Source of the DNA: Rufibacter sediminis
GTDB taxonomy: Bacteria > Bacteroidota > Bacteroidia > Cytophagales > Hymenobacteraceae
Direction: 5' to 3'
Length of the DNA stretch: 64,000 nt
NCBI RefSeq assembly: GCF_014269285.1
Contig: NZ_JACOAF010000031.1
Span: 1-64,000, forward strand
Positions within the stretch are counted from its first letter, which is position 1; each line of letters opens with the position of its first letter. The notes beneath the pieces are model-generated. The model worked only from the letters and a program-made list of their open reading frames with translations, ran no database searches and had not been told where the DNA came from. The translations under genes were made by a program, and so were the position numbers. Of the stretch, positions 34,395 through 43,536 are shown piece after piece.

Positions 34395-37061
34395 ATGACG
34401 TCAAACCCTTCGCCCATGCTTTCCTTGTTCAAGCGTCTGTTTCCCCTGAAGTCCGGTAAACGTGCCTTTTTGCTGTGCGGCTGGCTCTGCCTCCTGACCC
34501 TCTGCGCCCAGGCGGGCATCCTGAAAGGGAAAGTGACCGATGAGAAGGGAGCTGGCCTGGCCTTCGCGACGGTGTATTTGCAGGGCTCCACCGTAGGGTC
34601 CACCACCAACGAGCAAGGCAATTACCAGTTCAGCGTAGAGCCCGGGCAGCACACGGTGGTGTTTCAGTACGTGGGCTATAAAACCCAGACCAAGACGATT
34701 GACGTGCCCGACGAGGAAAAGCCCACTCCGCTGGTGCTCAACGCGCAGCTGCTCCCCGATGTCTACAACCTGAACGAGGTGCGGGTGAGCCTCAGTGGCA
34801 AGAACCCGGCCTATGGCATCATGGAGCAGGTCATCGCCCGGCGTGATTATCACCTGAAGGAAGTGCAGGCGTACACGGCCCAGGTATACGTGAAAGGGCT
34901 GCAGCGGCTCATCAACGTTCCCAAGCGCGTGCTGGGCATTATGAAAGTGCCGGCCGGGCTTAAACCGGGAATTCTGTACCTGTCAGAGTCGGTCTCGGAG
35001 CTGAATTTCATGCAGCCCGGCAAGTACCGCGAGCGGATGATCTCCTCCAAAGTGAGCGGCAACAGCCGGGCCTTCAGCTTCAACCAAGCCTCCGAGTTCA
35101 ACGTCAACTTCTACCAGAACCTGGTGAAGGCCAAAGGCGTGAACGAGCGCGGCTTTGTCTCGCCGCTGGCCAACAACGCCATGTTCTTCTACAAGTACGA
35201 GCTGATGGGCAGCAGCCAGAACAACGGCCACCTCATCCACCGCATCAAAGTCATCCCCAAACGCAAAAGCGATCCGGTGGTCACCGGCTACCTGTACATC
35301 GTGGACGGTTCCTGGCGGCTGCAAAGCCTGAATCTGTACGTGACCAAAGACCAGCAGATTGAGTTTGTAGATACCCTGCGCATCACGCAGCAGTTCACGC
35401 CTGCGGCGGGCAACGTGTGGGTGTTGCAATCGCAGAAATTCACCTTTGACGTGGAGGGTTACGGCTTCAAGGGCAACGGCTATTTTACGGCCGTTTACAG
35501 CAAATACCGCGTAAAACCCGCCTCGTTCGTGAAGCAAGCGCCCGTGCCTACGCCGGTAGCCCCCGAGATTGCGGCCCCGGCCGTGAGCCCTCCCATTGTG
35601 GCGGCCCAGCCCAAAGCCAAGCCCACCCGAAAAGAACGCCGCGCCCAGCGCGATGCTCCCCCAACCAACGGCGTCCCCGATGCCGAGTACTTCAAGAAGA
35701 AGGAGGTGCTGCTCATTGAACAGGAAGCCAACACCCGTGACAGCGCTTATTGGGCCGAGATGCGGCCCGTACCCCTCACCGAGGAAGAGGTGGTGGATTA
35801 CCACACCAAAGACAGCCTGCAGGTCATCAAGGAATCCAAGCCCTACAAAGACTCACTGGACCGGAAGAACAACAAATTTAGCGTGACGGGGCTGCTGCTG
35901 TCGGGCTACTCGTACCGGAACACGTTTGAGCGCACCCGTTTCAGCATTGAGCCCATCACCCGCATCTGGCAGTACAACACCGTGGAAGGTCTGGTGGCTA
36001 ACCTGCGCGTTGGCTACACCAAACAGTTTGAAGACCGTCGCAGCTTCTACATCGCGCCTACGCTGCGCTACGGGTTCAGCAACGAGAAAGCGCAGGCCAA
36101 ACTGCAGGGCACCTACACCTATGATCTGCTCAAGCGCCGCGCCGTGGGGTTTGAGGGAGGCCGGTTCGTCAGTCAATTCAACGCGGCCGAGCCGATCACG
36201 CCCTTCGTGAACACCGTGTACACGCTGCTATTTAAGGAAAACTACGAGAAACTCTACCAACGGAACTACCTGCGCCTGTGGCATAACCGCGAACTGGTAA
36301 ACGGCTTGGCGGCCACGTTTATGGTAGATTACGCCCAGCGCGAGATGCTTTTCAACACCACCGATTTCGTGTTGCGCGACCGCGATTCCAGGGTGTTTAC
36401 GCCAAACGAGCCCCAAAACGCCGAGGTCGCGTCTACCGCTTTCCCCCGGCACCAGGCGCTCACCGCGGCCCTGTCGCTTTCTTACCGGCCCGGCGCGGAG
36501 TACATCTCGCACCCAGACCGCAAGATCAACCTGGGGTCCAAGTGGCCTACGTTTAACCTGAATTATCGGAAGGGAATCGCCAATGTGTTGGGCAGCGATG
36601 TAAACTATGATTTTGTCTCGCTGGGCGTGAGCGATGAGTTGCAACTGGGGCTGGTAGGAACCAGTGACTACTCGGTTAGTGTGGGCACGTTCTGGCGCAA
36701 AAAGCAGCTGTACTTCATGGATTTCCGGCATTTCTCGGGCAACCGCACCATTCTGTCCGGCGATTTCAGCGGATTCCAGCTCCTGGATTATTACCGCTAC
36801 AGCACCCAGAAAACCTACATCGAAGCCCACTACAGCCACCATTTTAACGGCTTCATCCTGAACAAAATCCCGCTTATCCGCAAGCTGAAATGGCAGGAAG
36901 TGGGCAGCCTGAACTACCTCCACACCGATGCCGCCGGCCATTACCTGGAGGTGGGCGTGGGGTTGGAGCACCTGTTCAAGGTGTTCCGGGTCGATTTCGT
37001 GACGGGTTTCCAGGAGCGCCAGAAAGTGAGCTCCGGCATCCGGATCGGGTATGGTTTCTAG
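34395..37061 (+). CDS. DUF5686/carboxypeptidase-regulatory-like outer-membrane protein
   Basis: Large outer-membrane protein common in Bacteroidota. After the signal peptide (GWLCLLTLCAQA), a CarboxypepD_reg-like Ig domain runs over about residues 42-125 (LKGKVTDEKGAGLAFATVYL). The DUF5686 region follows (INVPKRVLGIMKVPAG, YLSESVSELNFMQPGKYRER) and a long barrel-like C-terminus ends in IRIGYGF. A Pro/Ala- and Lys/Arg-rich insert lies at about 385-425. It is not a SusC: there is no plug domain. Role unknown. ATG at 34395 is chosen; GTG at 34371 and ATG at 34416 are alternatives. Confidence 0.87.
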   Translation: MTSNPSPMLSLFKRLFPLKSGKRAFLLCGWLCLLTLCAQAGILKGKVTDEKGAGLAFATVYLQGSTVGSTTNEQGNYQFSVEPGQHTVVFQYVGYKTQTKTIDVPDEEKPTPLVLNAQLLPDVYNLNEVRVSLSGKNPAYGIMEQVIARRDYHLKEVQAYTAQVYVKGLQRLINVPKRVLGIMKVPAGLKPGILYLSESVSELNFMQPGKYRERMISSKVSGNSRAFSFNQASEFNVNFYQNLVKAKGVNERGFVSPLANNAMFFYKYELMGSSQNNGHLIHRIKVIPKRKSDPVVTGYLYIVDGSWRLQSLNLYVTKDQQIEFVDTLRITQQFTPAAGNVWVLQSQKFTFDVEGYGFKGNGYFTAVYSKYRVKPASFVKQAPVPTPVAPEIAAPAVSPPIVAAQPKAKPTRKERRAQRDAPPTNGVPDAEYFKKKEVLLIEQEANTRDSAYWAEMRPVPLTEEEVVDYHTKDSLQVIKESKPYKDSLDRKNNKFSVTGLLLSGYSYRNTFERTRFSIEPITRIWQYNTVEGLVANLRVGYTKQFEDRRSFYIAPTLRYGFSNEKAQAKLQGTYTYDLLKRRAVGFEGGRFVSQFNAAEPITPFVNTVYTLLFKENYEKLYQRNYLRLWHNRELVNGLAATFMVDYAQREMLFNTTDFVLRDRDSRVFTPNEPQNAEVASTAFPRHQALTAALSLSYRPGAEYISHPDRKINLGSKWPTFNLNYRKGIANVLGSDVNYDFVSLGVSDELQLGLVGTSDYSVSVGTFWRKKQLYFMDFRHFSGNRTILSGDFSGFQLLDYYRYSTQKTYIEAHYSHHFNGFILNKIPLIRKLKWQEVGSLNYLHTDAAGHYLEVGVGLEHLFKVFRVDFVTGFQERQKVSSGIRIGYGF

Positions 37062-37114
37062 ACCGTGGTTTTCGGGCAATTTTTATTTTTCAGGCCTAAA
37101 ACGGCGGGAGTGCC

Positions 37115-37122
37115 TACCTTTG
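37115..37122 (+). promoter_or_regulatory. TACCTTTG box just upstream of the VOC gene (possible leaderless transcript)
   Basis: An exact TAnnTTTG match ends five bases before the ATG at 37127, so initiation at the usual distance would start the mRNA at or within one or two bases of the start codon. A degenerate family A copy (37063-37104) occupies the -33 region, and no TTTG is seen there. Confidence 0.4.
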
Positions 37123-37126
37123 TGTC

Positions 37127-37516
37127 ATGATCCAGTTGAAAAGCATCCACCACATTGCCGTCATCTGCACCGATTACGCCGTTTCCAAGGCTTTTTACAC
37201 CCAGGTGCTGGGGCTTGAGTTGCAGCAGGAAATCTTCCGCGCCGAGCGGAATTCCTACAAAGCCGATCTGGCCCTGAACGGGACGTATGTGCTGGAACTG
37301 TTCTCTTTCCCGGACGTGCCCGCCCGCCTGTCTTTCCCCGAGGCCGCCGGTCTGCGGCACCTGGCCTTTGAGGTAGAGAACGTGGAAACCGCCCGCCAGG
37401 AGCTGCAACAGCAAGGCGTGGACGTGCAGGAAATACGGGTAGATGAGCACACCGGCAAACGCTTCTGCTTTTTCTCTGACCCCGATGGCTTGCCCCTGGA
37501 GCTCTACGAGCGCTGA
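37127..37516 (+). CDS. VOC family metalloprotein (YaeR/SMU1112c-like glyoxalase fold)
   Basis: A single-domain vicinal-oxygen-chelate protein of 129 residues with the paired beta-alpha-beta-beta-beta units. Candidate metal ligands are His8/His9 (SIHHIAVIC), Glu in VLELFSF, His in GLRHLAFEV and Glu in PLELYER, as in the YaeR group. Those proteins bind divalent metal, but their reaction is not established; glyoxalase or dioxygenase activity is possible. It appears to be a single-gene unit. Confidence 0.88.
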   Translation: MIQLKSIHHIAVICTDYAVSKAFYTQVLGLELQQEIFRAERNSYKADLALNGTYVLELFSFPDVPARLSFPEAAGLRHLAFEVENVETARQELQQQGVDVQEIRVDEHTGKRFCFFSDPDGLPLELYER

Positions 37517-37523
37517 AAAGAAG

Positions 37524-37602
37524 TTCTGTTTCAGAGCCGGTTTTTAAAAGTAGGCCTGAAACTGAAACCAAAACAAACCCGCAGCTTTCGCCGCGGGCTC
37601 GT
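37524..37602. repeat. Family A repeat plus terminator hairpin, duplicated near 43.4 kb
   Basis: A family A unit (37524-37562) is followed by CCCGCAGCTTTCGCCGCGGG (37578-37597), a hairpin continuing into CTCGT. The same order and nearly the same bases recur at 43426-43518, in both cases directly 3' of an RCP-motif lipoprotein gene. It lies between the convergent VOC and lipoprotein genes. Confidence 0.65.
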
Positions 37603-37625
37603 CCCATTCACTATTTCATCAGAGA

Positions 37626-38045
37626 TTAAAAGGCAGTGAGCGAAACTAGGGCCGCTTTCTCTTCCGGGTTCAGGTCAGAGACTTGGGGATAGGGAGTGAT
37701 TTCGCGCAAGGTCAAGCCGTATTTTTTAGCGCCCAGCGGGACGTTCACCATTTTGCCCACGGAGAGCGTTTGGGCTACGCTGGCCCCGGCAGAATCTTCC
37801 AGCCGCACCTGCGCCACGGCCACTCCCGCCCAGATGCACCGCACATCTTTGGGGCACCGGGTGTCTTCCACTTTCTGAAGGGTCAAGGTGAGCTGCTCTA
37901 CGGAGACAGGTCTCTGCCAGACCAATGTATAAAGTGTGACGGGTTGTACCGGTGCCAGCGGGGCCATGGCAGCTTGCTTTTTGCTGGGCGCGCACCCGAG
38001 CAGGAGAAGCGTTACGAGAAGGACGAAGCTGCTTTTGCGTTTCAT
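37626..38045 (-). CDS. Small lipoprotein with RCP-x3-C motif (copy 1)
   Basis: A 139-residue lipoprotein with lipobox LLLLGC (Cys18). The mature domain contains VEDTRCPKDVRCIWAGVA, a motif shared with the gene at 43537; the two Cys, five residues apart, could form a disulfide. Short beta-strands dominate (VSVEQLTLTLQKV, VAVAQVRLEDSA). I know of similar unnamed Bacteroidota proteins but no function. It lies downstream of the susD/susC pair on the same strand, 147 bp after susD. Confidence 0.75.
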   Translation of the reverse strand: MKRKSSFVLLVTLLLLGCAPSKKQAAMAPLAPVQPVTLYTLVWQRPVSVEQLTLTLQKVEDTRCPKDVRCIWAGVAVAQVRLEDSAGASVAQTLSVGKMVNVPLGAKKYGLTLREITPYPQVSDLNPEEKAALVSLTAF

Positions 38046-38192
38046 GGCCGTTTTTGGAAAAGAAAGGCCGAATCTGGCCGTCTATAAGAAAGAGCCGGAA
38101 ACCAAACCAAAAGTTGCTTCGCCGGCAGGCGGACTGGGATGAAAAAGGCCAACCAAAATTTGGCTGGCCTTTCCCTTGGAGAGTAAATGCTT

Positions 38193-39716
38193 CTAATACC
38201 CTGGGTTCTGCGATAAACCGGCCACTCTCACATCGGTGCCCGGGATAGGGAGTAGGTTATGCGTGCCTTGCTTATAACCCAAAGGGCCAAGTTCTTGCGC
38301 GGCAAGACCCCAGCGTACCAGATCCTGGTAACGGAAACCTTCAAAAGCAAGCTCTAATTGCCTTTCTCTTACAATGGCATTGAAGAGATCCGTTCCTCCT
38401 GCCAAGACAGCGGGTAATTCTGATCTCAGCCTCACCATGTTCAGGTACTGCTGTGCTTTTCCTACGCTACCGGTGCGGTAGTTGGCCTCTGCCGCCATCA
38501 AGAGAACGTCTGCGTACCGCATCATGCGCCAGTTGGTGCCGTAGTTGAGTTCAGGGGTGTCGCCTTCTTCCGAGGAAGTTTGTGAAAGGTAAGTGCCGTA
38601 CTTGCGCTGGAAGAATCCTTCGTATTCGTAACCGGAATCTGTTGTCCACTTGCCTCCTTTGGCTTCCAGCTCAGGCTGCGACATGATGGTGGTCGCTCTT
38701 CTTTTGGTGTCTCCGGCAGCTACAAAAGCATCAAATAACTTTGCTTTAGGCGAGTTGAAACCCCAGCCGCCAATCAATGAATCTGTGGGAGCTTTCACAT
38801 AGTAATCGCTTCTTGGGCCCATTAACTGCAGGTGAATGTTGCTCTCCGGCTGACTTCCCCAGGGAAAGTTCCCCCAGTTATAGCCCTCTATAGAAGAATA
38901 AGAGATCTCGAAGAGCGACTCTTTGCCAAACTCACCGGCTTTGGAGAAAACCCTTCCAACGGAAGACTCCAAGCCATATTCATTGGAGGAAATGACGGTT
39001 TCGAACTGAGTAGCGGCATCGGCCCATTTTTCCTGATACAGATGGATTTTGCCAAGTAGAGCCTGGGCGGTTCCTTTGGAAACCCTGAACCGGTCTCCGC
39101 CGGAGTAGGCGCTCTTCAGCGGCAGGTCCACAATGGCCTCCGTTAAGTCTTTTTCCATTTGCGCATAGACAGCAGCTTTGGGCGAGCGGCTGGTGCTGGT
39201 AAATTGTTCTGCCGGTATTTCGTCCAGTACCAACGGAACATCTCCCCAAAGCGAAACCAGTTCCAGGTAGTTGAAGGCGCGCAGGAACTTGGCTTCGGCA
39301 ATCAGTCTCTTGCGTAGGGCGTTCTCCGGCTGCACCTTGTTGATGACTTTGTTTGCCCGGAAGATGGCTCTATAAGTTAAGTCCCAAGCAGCTTTCACGG
39401 CGGCGTTTTCGCTGTCAAAGTTGAAATCGTCCAGGTTTTGGTAGGCCGGCTGATCACCGGGGCCGCTGCCGGCCGCATTGCTTTCATCAGAAGGCATCAG
39501 CTTCACCATGTAGATACTGGTCCAGGCGGTATTGTAGTGCGCCTGCATGATGTCATAGATGGACGTGGTGGCTTGTAATGCATCTGAATCTGTCAGATAA
39601 AAGCCTTCTTCCGATAGTTTACCAGGCACCTCTCTGTCCAGGAAATCCTCACAACCAGTAGAGAAGGTGGTGATGGCCAGACTTAATAGAGCACATTTTA
39701 TATATGACTTTTTCAT
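38193..39716 (-). CDS. SusD/RagB family lipoprotein (second locus)
   Basis: Surface ligand-binding partner of the upstream susC. The lipoprotein signal ends STGC (Cys22) followed by EDFLDREVP, the standard SusD start. The hallmark blocks are present: LRAFNYLELVSLWGDVPLVL and the C-terminal RERQLELAFEGFRYQDLVRW. 507 residues. It begins 13 bp after susC. No sigma, anti-sigma, SusE or hydrolase gene accompanies this pair, so the imported substrate is unknown and need not be a glycan; peptide importers use the same folds. Confidence 0.95.
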   Translation of the reverse strand: MKKSYIKCALLSLAITTFSTGCEDFLDREVPGKLSEEGFYLTDSDALQATTSIYDIMQAHYNTAWTSIYMVKLMPSDESNAAGSGPGDQPAYQNLDDFNFDSENAAVKAAWDLTYRAIFRANKVINKVQPENALRKRLIAEAKFLRAFNYLELVSLWGDVPLVLDEIPAEQFTSTSRSPKAAVYAQMEKDLTEAIVDLPLKSAYSGGDRFRVSKGTAQALLGKIHLYQEKWADAATQFETVISSNEYGLESSVGRVFSKAGEFGKESLFEISYSSIEGYNWGNFPWGSQPESNIHLQLMGPRSDYYVKAPTDSLIGGWGFNSPKAKLFDAFVAAGDTKRRATTIMSQPELEAKGGKWTTDSGYEYEGFFQRKYGTYLSQTSSEEGDTPELNYGTNWRMMRYADVLLMAAEANYRTGSVGKAQQYLNMVRLRSELPAVLAGGTDLFNAIVRERQLELAFEGFRYQDLVRWGLAAQELGPLGYKQGTHNLLPIPGTDVRVAGLSQNPGY

Positions 39717-39729
39717 CGATAAAAAATTC

Positions 39730-42700
39730 TTAGAAGTTGAAGTTTAGACCAAACATTGCCAATCTTGGAACTGGATAAGTACCTCTATCAATACCCAGGC
39801 TGTTGGCGTTGTTACTGCCAGCCTCTGGATCTAACCCTGGGTAATCTGTGAAGGTGAAGTAGTTGTCAAGGGACACATATAGTCTGGCACTCTTGATCTT
39901 TATTCTGCTGGTCAACGTGTTGGGTAGGGTATAACCCAGTTGCAACTGGCGTACTCGGGCATAAGAACCGTCAAAGACCATCAGATCGCTGGAGTAAACG
40001 GCACCGTCATTGGTGTTTGCTCTAAACCAGGAATTAGTGCTGCCTGGCCCGGTCCATCTGTCTTCAAAGAAGAAAGCGGGTTTATTGGCAGTAGCGCGGT
40101 CAGTCCGGTTAAAGCCCATGATCAGGTCATTGCCTATCTGGCCTTGTAAAAAGGCTAACAGGTCAAATCCTTTATACGCCAGGTTAACGCGGGCCCCAAA
40201 GATGACATCTGGGTGAGGATTACCGATCATGGTGAAGTCAGCTGAGGAGATCTGTTTGTCACCGTTCAGGTCCACAATTCTGGGATCACCAGGTTGTGGC
40301 GAGTACCCTCCTCCGGTAATGTTGGCTTTGTACAGGTTGACTTCTTCTACATTCTGTAGAATGCCATCTGTTTTGTACCCCCGTAGGTACCAGATAGGGT
40401 AGCCTACATCAAAGACGGTTGCTCCGGGCCAGGTGGTGCCAATGTTGGCGCCAAGAATCTCGTTTACATTAGGGTTCAGGAAAGTAACCTCGTTTTTAAC
40501 GGTGGTTATGTTTCCTGAAACTTCATACTGGAACGTACTGGCGGCATCACTACGGTACGTTAACTCAAACTCCCAACCTCTGTTGGTCACATTGCCTCCG
40601 TTGACATCTCCGGCCGGGTTTCCGGCAAACCCGGGAGCAACCCCGGCGGTGATCAGGTCTTTGGTCTTTTTATTATAGAAGTCAGTTGTGAACGTTAAGC
40701 GGTTGTTGAACATGCCCAAGTCAAGGCCGAAATCCACTTGTTCGCTTGTCTCCCATTTCAGATTCGGGTTGGAGATAATATCAGGCGAAGCGCCTACCAG
40801 ATAGTTGCCGTTGGCATCCAGGTATTTACCTGAAGGGGTGATGGCAGCAAACCACTGGCCGGGTCTGATATTACCCGTAGAACCATTTTGGCCCCAGCTG
40901 GCTCGTAATTTTAAATGATTGATGTTGGTGTCTGGGAAGAAATCTTCATTGGAAACCACCCAGCCTAAAGAGACGGACGGATAATTTCCCCACTGATTCC
41001 CTTGGGCAAACCTGGAAGAACCATCTCTCCTGAACGTCGCATTCAAAAGGTATTTCTCTGCGTAGTTGTAAGCTAACCTGCCGTAGAAAGAGCCTAACGT
41101 GCTAATGGTAGTATTGCTCCCGATTCTATCATTGTCATCTGGAGTTCCATCTGCATACGAGAAGTTATCATCTTCCCTGAATAGGCCAGAATAGCTTCCT
41201 CCCACAAAATTGGAAGTGCTTTTGATGGCAGAGGTACCGGCTAAAACGGTAAAGTTATGTTGCCCAATGGTTTTGTTGTAAGTGGCAAAATTTTCCCATT
41301 GCCAGGTGTACCAGTTGTTCTGATTGTCAGAACCGCTTGCTATGCTGTTTTGGCTTTCACTGGAGAACCAATACGTGGGGGTCCAGGCGTGTTGCTTCTG
41401 GAAAGCACCGTCAATACCAAAACGGGAAGTGAACTTCAGGCCTTTGAGAGGCTCAATGTCAGCATATATGTTGCCCACTAATTTGTTCTGGACAGTATTG
41501 CCGTGTGCTAAGGCAATTCTAGCTACCGGGTTCCCGTATTCTCCTCTAATGAAGTTAGAAATGCCGTAATAATTCCCATTTTCATCTCTGGCGAGAGGAT
41601 GCCCCGCCTCAAGGGCCGCTTGTGCATGGGCCGGTAGTTGTCCGGAGTAAATGACAGGAGTAAGCGGATCCAGCGACAACGCACTGGTGATTAGCCCTCC
41701 AAACTCATCGTTTTCAGCTAATGAGCTTCTGCTGAAGTTAGAATACGACAGGCGTTGACCTATATTCAGCCATGGTTTGATTTTGTGGTCAGAGTTGATG
41801 CGAACAGTGTAGCGGTCAAATTTAGATTTGTCATCCCCCACAATTCCTTTCTGGGTAAAATAACTACCGCCCACCAAATAGGTTGAATTTTCCGTTCCCC
41901 CGCTGAAATTGATGGTATGGCGTTGCTGAGGAGCAGACTGGAAGACTTCATCAAACCAGTCTGTTCCCTTTCCTACTGCAGCGGCTTCAGCAGCGGTAGG
42001 GCGAGGTGTAGACTTTGCTTCTTCCTGATATTGCTGGTATTGCTGCGCATTCATCATCGGCATTAACTTGCCTACCGATTGCACCCCGTATTGGAAGCCG
42101 TAACTAATATCAGAAGTATTGGTCTTCCCGGTTTTGGTACTGATGATCACTACGCCGTTTGCTCCTTCAGAACCATAGATGGCAGCAGAAGCCGCGTCTT
42201 TCAATACTTCAATAGAGGCGATTTCTGAGGGATCTAAATACTCAATGCCCCCAGTTCTTACCCCGTCTACAATGTAAAGCGGTTCTGAGGATTGATTTGA
42301 TCCGGTACCCCTCACCCGTACCCGCATGCCGCTACCCGGTGACCCCGATGCTGGCAATACGGTAACGCCGGCGGTACGGCCCTGCAGGGCCTGCTCTATC
42401 CGGCTGGAGGAGACCGTGGCGATCTCCGCTGCTTTCACCGAAGAAATGGCCCCGGTAACCAAGCTCTTCTGCTGCGTACCGTACCCGATGACTACTATTT
42501 CCTCTAAAGCCTGTTGGTCTTCTTGCAAGGTCACGTTAATAGTAGTGCGTCCATTGATAGGTAATTCCTGGTTCGCGAACCCGATGTAGCTAACTACTAG
42601 AGTGCCGGCATTGGCAGGCGCTTGCAGTTGGTATCTGCCATCCACATCTGTGGTAGTACCCGATGTAGTACCTTTCACTACCACGCTCACACCTGGTAAG

Positions 42701-42804
42701 CCCTCACCACCCTTGGCCGAGGTAACCCGACCGTTTATAGTGGTTTGAGCCAGCGCTACTCCCCATAAATGGAGGAGAAGGAAAATGAGTAAGTTTCTCT
42801 TCAT
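39730..42804 (-). CDS. SusC/RagA TonB-linked outer-membrane transporter (second locus)
   Basis: 1024-residue importer. The signal peptide is MKRNLLIFLLLHLWGVALAQ; the ATG at 42804 is chosen because it places this signal at the N-terminus (an ATG at 42855 would add 17 residues). There is no STN domain, unlike the first SusC. Order: CarboxypepD_reg-like domain (INGRVTSAKGGEGLPGVSVV), TonB-box region EEIVVIGYGTQ, plug (RVRGTGSNQSSEPLYIVDGV), barrel ending LAMFGLNFNF. Lack of STN and of an adjacent ECF sigma implies different control; a repeat array lies about 80-130 bp upstream. Confidence 0.96.
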   Translation of the reverse strand: MKRNLLIFLLLHLWGVALAQTTINGRVTSAKGGEGLPGVSVVVKGTTSGTTTDVDGRYQLQAPANAGTLVVSYIGFANQELPINGRTTINVTLQEDQQALEEIVVIGYGTQQKSLVTGAISSVKAAEIATVSSSRIEQALQGRTAGVTVLPASGSPGSGMRVRVRGTGSNQSSEPLYIVDGVRTGGIEYLDPSEIASIEVLKDAASAAIYGSEGANGVVIISTKTGKTNTSDISYGFQYGVQSVGKLMPMMNAQQYQQYQEEAKSTPRPTAAEAAAVGKGTDWFDEVFQSAPQQRHTINFSGGTENSTYLVGGSYFTQKGIVGDDKSKFDRYTVRINSDHKIKPWLNIGQRLSYSNFSRSSLAENDEFGGLITSALSLDPLTPVIYSGQLPAHAQAALEAGHPLARDENGNYYGISNFIRGEYGNPVARIALAHGNTVQNKLVGNIYADIEPLKGLKFTSRFGIDGAFQKQHAWTPTYWFSSESQNSIASGSDNQNNWYTWQWENFATYNKTIGQHNFTVLAGTSAIKSTSNFVGGSYSGLFREDDNFSYADGTPDDNDRIGSNTTISTLGSFYGRLAYNYAEKYLLNATFRRDGSSRFAQGNQWGNYPSVSLGWVVSNEDFFPDTNINHLKLRASWGQNGSTGNIRPGQWFAAITPSGKYLDANGNYLVGASPDIISNPNLKWETSEQVDFGLDLGMFNNRLTFTTDFYNKKTKDLITAGVAPGFAGNPAGDVNGGNVTNRGWEFELTYRSDAASTFQYEVSGNITTVKNEVTFLNPNVNEILGANIGTTWPGATVFDVGYPIWYLRGYKTDGILQNVEEVNLYKANITGGGYSPQPGDPRIVDLNGDKQISSADFTMIGNPHPDVIFGARVNLAYKGFDLLAFLQGQIGNDLIMGFNRTDRATANKPAFFFEDRWTGPGSTNSWFRANTNDGAVYSSDLMVFDGSYARVRQLQLGYTLPNTLTSRIKIKSARLYVSLDNYFTFTDYPGLDPEAGSNNANSLGIDRGTYPVPRLAMFGLNFNF

Positions 42805-42882
42805 AGATAGAATCTCGTTAAATAATATTCTGTTTTTTAGTTCTAATGTAACCATTAACCCTAAAACAAGGGTGAACTGTAC

Positions 42883-42933
42883 TACATCATGAATACATCA
42901 GAGCCCCTGTGAGAATACATCAGGAATACATCA
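42883..42933 (-). promoter_or_regulatory. TACATCA array with 11-bp phasing upstream of the second susC
   Basis: TACATCA occurs at 42883-42889, 42894-42900, 42916-42922 and 42927-42933. The last three are within identical GAATACATCA words. Start-to-start distances are 11, 22 and 11 bp, so all sites fall on one face of the helix. The minus-strand reading is TGATGTATTC. A weak -7-like box, TACATTAG, lies at 42850-42843 between the array and the gene. This looks like an iterated operator for an unidentified regulator of susC. Confidence 0.6.
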
Positions 42934-43425
42934 ATGATCCAAAAAGCGCCTTTTCTCACGTGTAAAGGGATATTTTAGAATAGCCTGTCTGAAAATATTT
43001 TTTTATCAAAGAATGGCTATTTTTTAAGTGTGTTTCTGACAAATTAATATTTTATACCCCTGTGTGGCGGTCAGGATTGCTTGCTCTTTCGGGTTGAAGA
43101 TAGGATTGGGTACCCTGACAGCATGTGAACAGGAGTTGCATTCCGGTTAAGAGAGAGGAAGTGCTGGCCTAGCCGGAGGGAAGGGGCATCAGTTGTATTC
43201 TTTGGAGAAAGGAGCGAAGCATGGAAGGGTTTCCCATTGGGAATGTTGGCCCGTGGAGCAGCCGATCCAGTAGGAGATACTAGCAGATTTCACGATGGAA
43301 GTGCCTGCTGCAAAAGGACCGGGTAGGGAAAACAGCGTAAGTGAATTCTCTCAAGCTTAAAGCGGCTTGTGCCTCCTTTGCAAGTTTTGAAAACTTAGCT
43401 TTATGGCGGTTTAAAGGCGGCCTTT
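42934..43425. other. Gene-free stretch upstream of the second susC
   Basis: About 490 bp without a supportable gene. The part 42960-43065 is AT-rich with runs of T and may hold distal promoter elements (TTAATTTG on the minus strand at 43047-43040 differs from TAnnTTTG by one base). A 67-codon frame on the minus strand (43483-43280) crosses a family A repeat and a terminator and is rejected. Confidence 0.5.
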
Positions 43426-43518
43426 CCGTTTTAACCTTATTTTCCTGAAAGCAGGCCTGAAACACCCGCTTAAAAAAAGACACGAGCCCGCAGCTTTCGC
43501 CACGGGCTCGTGTCTTTT
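43426..43518. terminator. Family A repeat plus perfect 16-bp terminator hairpin
   Basis: A family A copy (43426-43463) is followed by arms at 43475-43490 and 43503-43518 that are exact reverse complements (AAAAGACACGAGCCCG with CGGGCTCGTGTCTTTT). It terminates the minus-strand lipoprotein gene that ends at 43537. The loop region matches the hairpin at 37578-37602. Confidence 0.85.
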
Positions 43519-43536
43519 ATATAAGTTTCAATTCAG

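Noticed and set aside
43280-43483. 67-codon frame upstream of the second susC
   Set aside because: It runs across a family A repeat and a terminator and has no protein features.
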